From assembly GCF_014066305.1 (NCBI RefSeq), contig NW_023501080.1, positions 248,001-312,000 of the forward strand: 64,000 nucleotides of DNA, given 5' to 3'. Shown here in pieces: positions 58,557-64,000 of the stretch; the first letter of the stretch is position 1; each line of letters starts with the position of its first letter. The DNA comes from Letharia columbiana. Taxonomy: Eukaryota; Ascomycota; Lecanoromycetes; Lecanorales; Parmeliaceae. Made by a program: the position numbers and the translations under genes. The notes under the pieces were generated by a model that was not told the DNA's origin, did no database searches, and saw nothing but the letters and a program-made list of their open reading frames with translations.

Positions 58557-59858
58557 ATTTGCGGGTTGATGTTGATAGTCTTGATCAAGGATCTTTCTTA
58601 TCTAGTGTAGGGCGAGTCCGATGCACCTCCTGGGGCGGAAGAGCGTCGGCCTCCGTTATAGGGGTGATGAACACTATTGGAGGGAGCTGTCAGTGACCAT
58701 TGCATTGGGCTAGTTGCTTTGTGTGTATAGCCTTGCACGGATAGAGTGGACTTGTCCCACATAGCAGGAGTTCAATTGGGGGGAGGGGAACATACGAATT
58801 TAACAAGTTGGAATACGTCTTGCCGGTGTTTGTGACCGCACTTCAAGGTGCGATCTGAAGGTAGAGGAGAAAAAGAGGATTATCTTCCGTTGTGCTTCCG
58901 AAAAAAGGTGTGTTGATTTTTGGAAGAAGGAGAGGAGAGTGGATTGTGTGGCTATTTATCCAACTCTTCCGAGATTGACCCCACCACTAGTGGGGCCCAT
59001 GACTAGCGATAACGTAAAGTATGGGTACATGCAGGGCATCAAGTCCAGATATCCTTGCTTCGTTGCATTCGACATCGTTACAGAGCTGGCCGTCTTCATA
59101 TTTTTGGGCGGACGTAAGGACAGATGCAGGTACTGGCGGCGCCGCCACTATTGGAGCGGGATAGCGTCAGATCGTTCAAACCAGGTGGATCATTTGGTCT
59201 ATTGTCCGTACAACCAATATAACTGTCAATCGGAGAAGTATTTTCGATGTACATCTAGTGTGGGGGTGAAGGAGTTGTACACTAAGGTAGGCTTTGCATC
59301 GGATGCAAGACGACATGTGTGCCTCTTCACGCTAAATCTTAATCAGATCTCCACATTTGGCAGCGTTGGTGGCATGCTGTTCTGCCTGGCGTATCGACTG
59401 AGTTGACTTTCAGTATAGACACCAAAAGCACTTATGGCTACTGCTCCTGCTACTGCTACTGCTCCTTCCTGCTCCTGCTCTCTTTCTGCTCTGCTACTGC
59501 TACTGCTCCTGCTAATAAGTGGCGCCTTCATTGGTGGATCGCGGTCCAGACTTGCTACTTTGATGCTATCTTGACGTAGAGCATAAATCCGCCACAAGAT
59601 CATTGGGAAACCGTCGCTGACTGAACATGCTGTTCAACATGAACTACATGACTGGTACCACCTCGCGTATCGCATCCACACGCAACAGAGGGGATGTCGC
59701 TAATTGGACTCATTCTATGCGTGGTCCACCTTAAGCACCTGTATATGCGCTGCCAAAACTCCCAGTTATATCTTCAGCTTTCCCCAAGTATCGAAGATGA
59801 TAGGTACTCCATCTAGCTTCTTCGCTGATCAGATACATCTTAGATTCAAGTGGTCAAA
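58557..59858. other. INO1 promoter region and intergenic DNA
   Basis: No supportable gene. An imperfect CTGCTA/CTGCTC repeat lies at about 59434-59514. The plus-strand frame at 58939-59406 has no domain. Confidence 0.5.
59434..59514. repeat. CTGCTA/CTGCTC imperfect hexanucleotide repeat
   Basis: About twelve GCT-phased units mixing CTGCTA, CTGCTC and TTCCTG. It lies in non-coding sequence upstream of the cysteine-containing protein gene. Confidence 0.8.
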
Positions 59859-60785
59859 ATGAATCTCACTTCCTCGCTTCTGGCTCTGGCGAGTCAAAAC
59901 CTCTCATCAACTCTTCAGGATATTGGAGGATACTCGTACTGTCAAGAGTACTACGGCTTGTTCCCCAACAGCCGTGACTGCGTCAAAGCTATTGCTCTTC
60001 TTGAGAAGGGGAACACCCATGTCTCATACGCAGTCCACAGTGGTATTGGACCACACGCCTTACCCTTGAGTAGATCATACGGTCAGTCTCTATACCAGGC
60101 CTTTTGAACCTTGCCTAATATCCTGAATGGGTTTCAGGTACATGTATGATCCAAGTCGACGTAGCTGGTCCGCGCTTGCCCCGAACCTACGATATCATCC
60201 CCAACGAAGTCCGCCATATGGCAGATGAAGTGCTGAACTCATGCGTCACTGGCCCTTTCGAAATTGGCGGCTTCGCAACGACTGATCTCCAGGTCATGAA
60301 TGGCTGGATCACGGCTGAAGAGACTGAACTGGATAGACCATTCCGTACGTCTTACCTAAAACTCCTTTGCATCGGAGAGAGACTTCGATCCGCGGCTAAC
60401 GTTCTAAACTTCTCCAGCAACGTCCACCGCCTTCCTCACAGTTACCCTCGCCAACGTAGTCCCCGACTGGCTGTCCCCCGGAAACTATGATCCCATCATG
60501 GCCTTCCACTTCTCGCAAGTTGCACTACTCGCAGTTGACCGAGCATTTACTTTGCGTGAAAGAATTGATCTCCGTGAGCGTGCGGAGCGACTGTTGCAGC
60601 AAGGGGAGAGGATGCAGCCGAGAGGGAACTGTGTGCCTTGGTGGGAGAATCCGGATTTGGGAGAAGAAGCCAATGGGACAAGTCTGGAGACAGGCAACGG
60701 GACGGTATCTATCGATCTTCCAGAACCACTGGCCAGCGTCGCCGACACTGCCGCCTCGAAACAAAGGAGAAGGAGAAGGTCATGA
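59859..60785 (+). CDS. Cysteine-containing fungal protein of unknown function, probably secreted
   Basis: Three exons, 59859-60081, 60138-60344 and 60418-60785, give 265 residues. Intron 1 uses a GTCAGT donor. The start MNLTSSLLALASQNLSS is weakly hydrophobic and may be a poor signal peptide. The body has a recurring pattern I associate with a family of uncharacterised fungal surface or secreted proteins: C..LFPNSRDCVKAIALL, an LPLSRSYGTCMIQVDV block, RHMADEVLNSCV, then GGFATT. Cysteines fall at DCV, GTC, SCV and GNCVPWW. A moderately charged helix (RERIDLRERAERLL) and a basic end (KQRRRRRS) follow. Function is unknown. Confidence 0.7.
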
Positions 60786-61633
60786 GATAGTAATACTTGT
60801 TTGCAGCGAGGCTCGCATGTTGCAACGGTTATTTCGATAGATGAGTGGTGTGCTGAATCACTACACAGTTGGAGAACGGAATGATATGCTATACATCATA
60901 CCACAATGCACTGGAGAAACCCTCTCCTGTTCTGCTTTCAATTTTCTCTACTCGATCAGAGCCTCATTCTCCAGGAAAAGATGATGAAAAGAAACAAGAT
61001 GGAGGATGGGAATTCTTGTAACAATCCGTCCAGATTCGATCTTCGACTTCGCCAGTGCGTTACGGGGCTGGGAAGAGCGAAGGTCGTTATTATTCTTGAG
61101 AAAGTTTGCACCCGCTGTTTGCCAGCTGTACTTCACCGCGTGGCATGCACTGTGACAAATACAGCATGTGTCGACAGTGCTCCATCCATGGGAGATATGG
61201 TATAGCGTATCACAAGCATTTTCTAGCCTCTGGACTGCGAATAGAGGATTTGCGTTATGCTGGATTGTGTCCCCGGAAGACGCTCCGCTCAAGTTCTCGT
61301 CTTTTGGCCATCCATGGCTCGCAAAGGCCAGCCTCGTTAAGGATCTAGCGACCAGGATTGCGAGCGATGTGGTCAAATCTCTCAATGCTGCTTGCTAAAC
61401 GACGGTCCGGATAATGGTAGGAATAACACTGACGGCCGGGCTGATCTTTTGGCACCTCTACTATGTAGAAGTAGAGCATCACCAAATACCGTGAGTCACT
61501 AGTTCCTTTCAGGAGTTTCTGTGTTAAAGCTAGCAAGCACCAAGAACTACAATCGAAACGTAGCGCTGATTGCAAAGTAAATAGCAAGCGCCGATGGCAC
61601 GTCCTCATTCCGTTTCGCCTATGGTATCATACA
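60786..61633. other. Intergenic, no recognisable gene
   Basis: Frames on both strands across 60900-61600 are contradictory and show no domain. Confidence 0.45.
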
Positions 61634-63142
61634 ATGATGTTGATGTTGATGTTGATATTGATAGCACCAGCTGGTTTCAGTAGTCTATGCAACAGTACTG
61701 CTTCTGTCATCCGTCTCCTGCTGTCCTCAGCATGGTGTTTACTCTACTGCTTACAACACATGTACGCCGTCCACGCTAGGACGGCTGTTATGACACCTGT
61801 ACTCTGCAGACTCCCGAGATCGTCCTTCCCTGCGGAACCTTCATACCATCTACCGCTTGTCCAGCCTCAAAAGACGCGTCTCAAACATCCATCAGGGCGA
61901 CTACGCAATTGGCCAGCAGTTCACCCTCCCATGATGACCCTTTCTCGAGCCAGTCATCATCTGGCAACTTGTCTGGCGGTACAATAGCAGCAATCGCTAT
62001 TGGCACCGTTCTCGCTGTTGGCGTGGTCTTTTTGCTGCTCTTCTGCCCGCAATCCTTGTTTGCTCGGTTGATGAAAAGCCGTTCCCGGAATCGCCGTTTA
62101 CAAAGTGAAGAGGTTCCCCTCGAAGAGCTACCTCCTCAGCGTCCAGGCCGGGCGAGCGGTAATGATAGAAGCAGCAACGGAGCAGATGATGCAAGAAGCA
62201 GAGGACGGCGCCCGGACATTGTAAAGGGCGAAAGCACTCAACCTCACGGTAGCTATATCATAATCAGCAGGCCCTCAGGATCTTCTGTCATCATCAACAA
62301 TAACATTTATATTGACTCGCATGATTACTTGCAACCACTCCCTGGTCTAGATTCTCAACGACATTCAGATCCCGTACCACCATGTAATGGGAGGACCTCG
62401 AAGCTCACAGCGGTCTTCTGAATGCCGTGACCCTCAGTTCAGTCCTCCACCGAACGGCGGTATGCCACCACAGAAGACAAGACGCGGTGAACCCCCTGCG
62501 CCGCCTCTCAGGGCACCTACACCCGAGCTACCTGGGGGTTTGAGGCTTCTGGAATGTGGGGGACTGGGCCCGCGGCGTTGCGTCAGGACAGTTGACGCGT
62601 TCTCCTGTTCGAGGGATGACACACTCGCCAATAGAGTGCAGGGAACAACCTCCGGTCCGTCGGCGTGAAGGATCCTGGGCGCGAGAAAGAGCATTCAATA
62701 TTCCAGGAGCTTTCCCGGAAGATAAAGACGCTGGGGAGAAATTTCAACTGGTCACGGCCCCAGCGCGAGTGCACGCGCCCGGTGCACCCACCCATGGGGA
62801 CGATGGATTTTGGGTACGAGAAGCGCGGGAAAATCGATGGAGAAGGAGGAAAAGGAAGATCGACGTATGTTCATATTTCGGAGAACACTTCCCCCGATCG
62901 AACTCTTGGTTTTGAGCCGCAAGACATGTCTCGCGAGCGCTTTCGACTGTTAAACTTGTCTTATTTCCTGGATAATCTGCTTCAAAGAAGCCATGCTGAA
63001 TCTGAAATGTGCAGGTGAAAGGCAGGAGAGAGAGGATAGGCGCGAGCGTGACAGGATTGAGAGGGAAGATGGACGCCAAAGACAAGAGAGGGATGAGAGA
63101 AGGGAAAGGCATGAGCGAGAGGATAGGCGTGAGAGGCAGTAA
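61634..63142 (+). CDS. Single-pass membrane protein with Cys-rich outside and charged tail (exons unresolved)
   Basis: A hydrophobic start (MMLMLMLILIAPAGFSS) looks like a signal peptide. After a likely intron ending at a GCTAG acceptor the frame reads DGCYDTCTLQTP..LPCGTF..TACPASK, a short Cys-rich segment. A Ser/Thr-rich stalk and one strong membrane helix (GGTIAAIAIGTVLAVGVV, about 61970-62040) follow, then a basic cytosolic stop (RLMKSRSRNRR) and a disordered tail. Downstream pieces in other frames look like later exons: PQFSPPPNGGMPPQKTRRG, SPIECREQPPVRRREGSW to RRRKRKID, and a charged RE/RD-rich end (ERDRIEREDGRQRQ) after a GTATGT..GGCAG intron at 62865-63025. I could not fix all junctions. 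The layout resembles fungal wall-facing single-pass proteins, but no domain is identified. Confidence 0.5.
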
Positions 63143-63768
63143 GGTGATAGATCAGTTCTCTTCGATATAGGAGACTGCGTGGGGGTGCACATGGCTTACT
63201 ATTGGAAACGGTTCAAGAAATGATAAGGGAGAGAGTGATTGGATAGGAGAGTTCGATGGTTACTCGCGCTAAACCCTTGCTAAACCGAGTCACCCCAGGA
63301 GCCAGTACTCTACGTCTAAGGGAAACCCAACATCCGCTCCCAAATAGCGTCTAGATTTGGAAATATACTACGGTTGACTTCATAATGTGTCCAGCTCACC
63401 GGTTTTTGGCCTATCAATAACAAAGACCCTCTAGGTCATTCCTTTGCCTACTTCCAGCACACCAGTTGAACATTCCAGCAGCAGGAAGTGCAGTGGCTAT
63501 CCCTTAAGATCATCAAGCTACCACACCATGGAACGCTTAGCAATACAAATGCTGGTCTAGGAATTTGGCTGACTCGCCCCTACTGACATCCTCAGCCAAC
63601 TTTTCCACGTCACCACAGCTAATTTGACAAGAGACGACGCTCGACGTCGAATCTCAAGTATATGTTTCCAAATCCACAAAGGCAGCCTCACTCGGTAGGG
63701 AAGACTCCGTTCCATTTGCTGATCAGCAACTGTGTGGTGGGGCTCGTCATTGGCATGCAGAGGCCCGG
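63143..63768. other. Gap between two converging genes
   Basis: No recognisable gene. The plus-strand frame at 63662-63880 is antisense to the last exon of the membrane protein at the right edge. Confidence 0.45.
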
Positions 63769-63951
63769 CTACCTACCACAGACGACAATAATCTTCGCGA
63801 AAAGCAAGGACGAGACCAATACAGTGAATACGATTAACATGACGAGGGGCCAGATGTCACCAAGATTGCAGCAGTCGTAGAGCACGACCCACATGAAGGC
63901 TATGGAGGGCACTTGGTTACCATATTCATGCAAGCTCTTGCGTCTTCCGGC
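63769..63951 (-). CDS. Last exon of a membrane protein cut by the right edge
   Basis: Reading left on the minus strand from an acceptor at 63952 (a CTAAT branch point precedes GCGAG), the frame gives AGRRKSLHEYGNQVPSIAF, then a hydrophobic segment. Next come the sequence DCCNLGDIWPLVMLIVF and a second hydrophobic run ending KIIVVCGR, before TAG at 63769. The window's last bases, read on this strand, start with GTAAGC, a good donor. The intron therefore runs from 64000 to 63952 and the upstream exon lies outside the window. One or two membrane helices are visible. The family is not recognised. A GTAGGT donor just before the stop leaves room for a further exon. Confidence 0.5.
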   Translation of the reverse strand, partial: AGRRKSLHEYGNQVPSIAFMWVVLYDCCNLGDIWPLVMLIVFTVLVSSLLFAKIIVVCGR

Positions 63952-64000
63952 CTCGCAATCGAGAGATTCAGATTAGGAACGACGGCATATTGAGGCTTAC

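Noticed and set aside
58557..58957. UAS-INO (CATGTGAAAT) type sites at the INO1 promoter
   Set aside because: Looked for within 400 bp on both strands and not seen, so no inositol-response element is claimed.

Overview
The window is nuclear DNA from a filamentous ascomycete (Pezizomycotina). Genes are split by short introns of about 45-115 nt with GT..AG ends and CTAAC/CTGAC-type branch points, intergenic stretches are long, and the gene content is fungal: an NsdD-type GATA factor, a class II phosphatidylserine decarboxylase with C2 domains, a formate/nitrite transporter, the Mis13/Dsn1 kinetochore subunit and a two-LIM paxillin-like protein. Class or genus cannot be fixed from the sequence alone. 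All coordinates were derived by hand from reading frames and splice signals.

Layout. 0-11.6 kb: a truncated N-terminus at the left edge (-), a formate/nitrite transporter (-) with four GATAAG sites upstream, a low-complexity belt (4.4-6.5 kb), and a conserved Q-rich protein of unknown role (-). 11.7-19.6 kb: an accessory-looking block with pieces of an NRPS-like adenylating enzyme, a rhodopsin/Pth11-type membrane protein, a LaeA-type methyltransferase and an O-methyltransferase. Most are broken by frameshifts, stops or truncation; one alpha/beta hydrolase is intact. It looks like the relic of a secondary-metabolism locus. 19.6-31.6 kb: microsatellites, then nsdD (-) with about 7.5 kb of sequence upstream that holds no recognisable gene but does hold a dispersed TGACAGCGG repeat family.

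31.6-58.6 kb is a housekeeping block: DSN1/Mis13 (-), PSD2 (-), divergent from SEC28 epsilon-COP (+), an amino-acid permease (+), ribosomal protein L5 (+, first exon is only ATG), a large leucine-rich-repeat protein (+), a LIM-domain protein (-), an OB-fold/zinc-ribbon protein (-) and inositol-3-phosphate synthase INO1 (-). 58.6-64 kb: a cysteine-containing fungal protein of unknown function (+), an unresolved single-pass membrane protein with a charged tail (+), and the last exon of a membrane protein (-) running off the right edge.

Functionally the intact genes are mostly unlinked cell biology: lipid synthesis (PSD2, INO1), COPI traffic (SEC28), translation (RPL5), chromosome segregation (DSN1), nutrient uptake (nitrite and amino-acid transporters) and sexual development (nsdD). 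No tRNA, rRNA, CRISPR array or intact transposon was seen.
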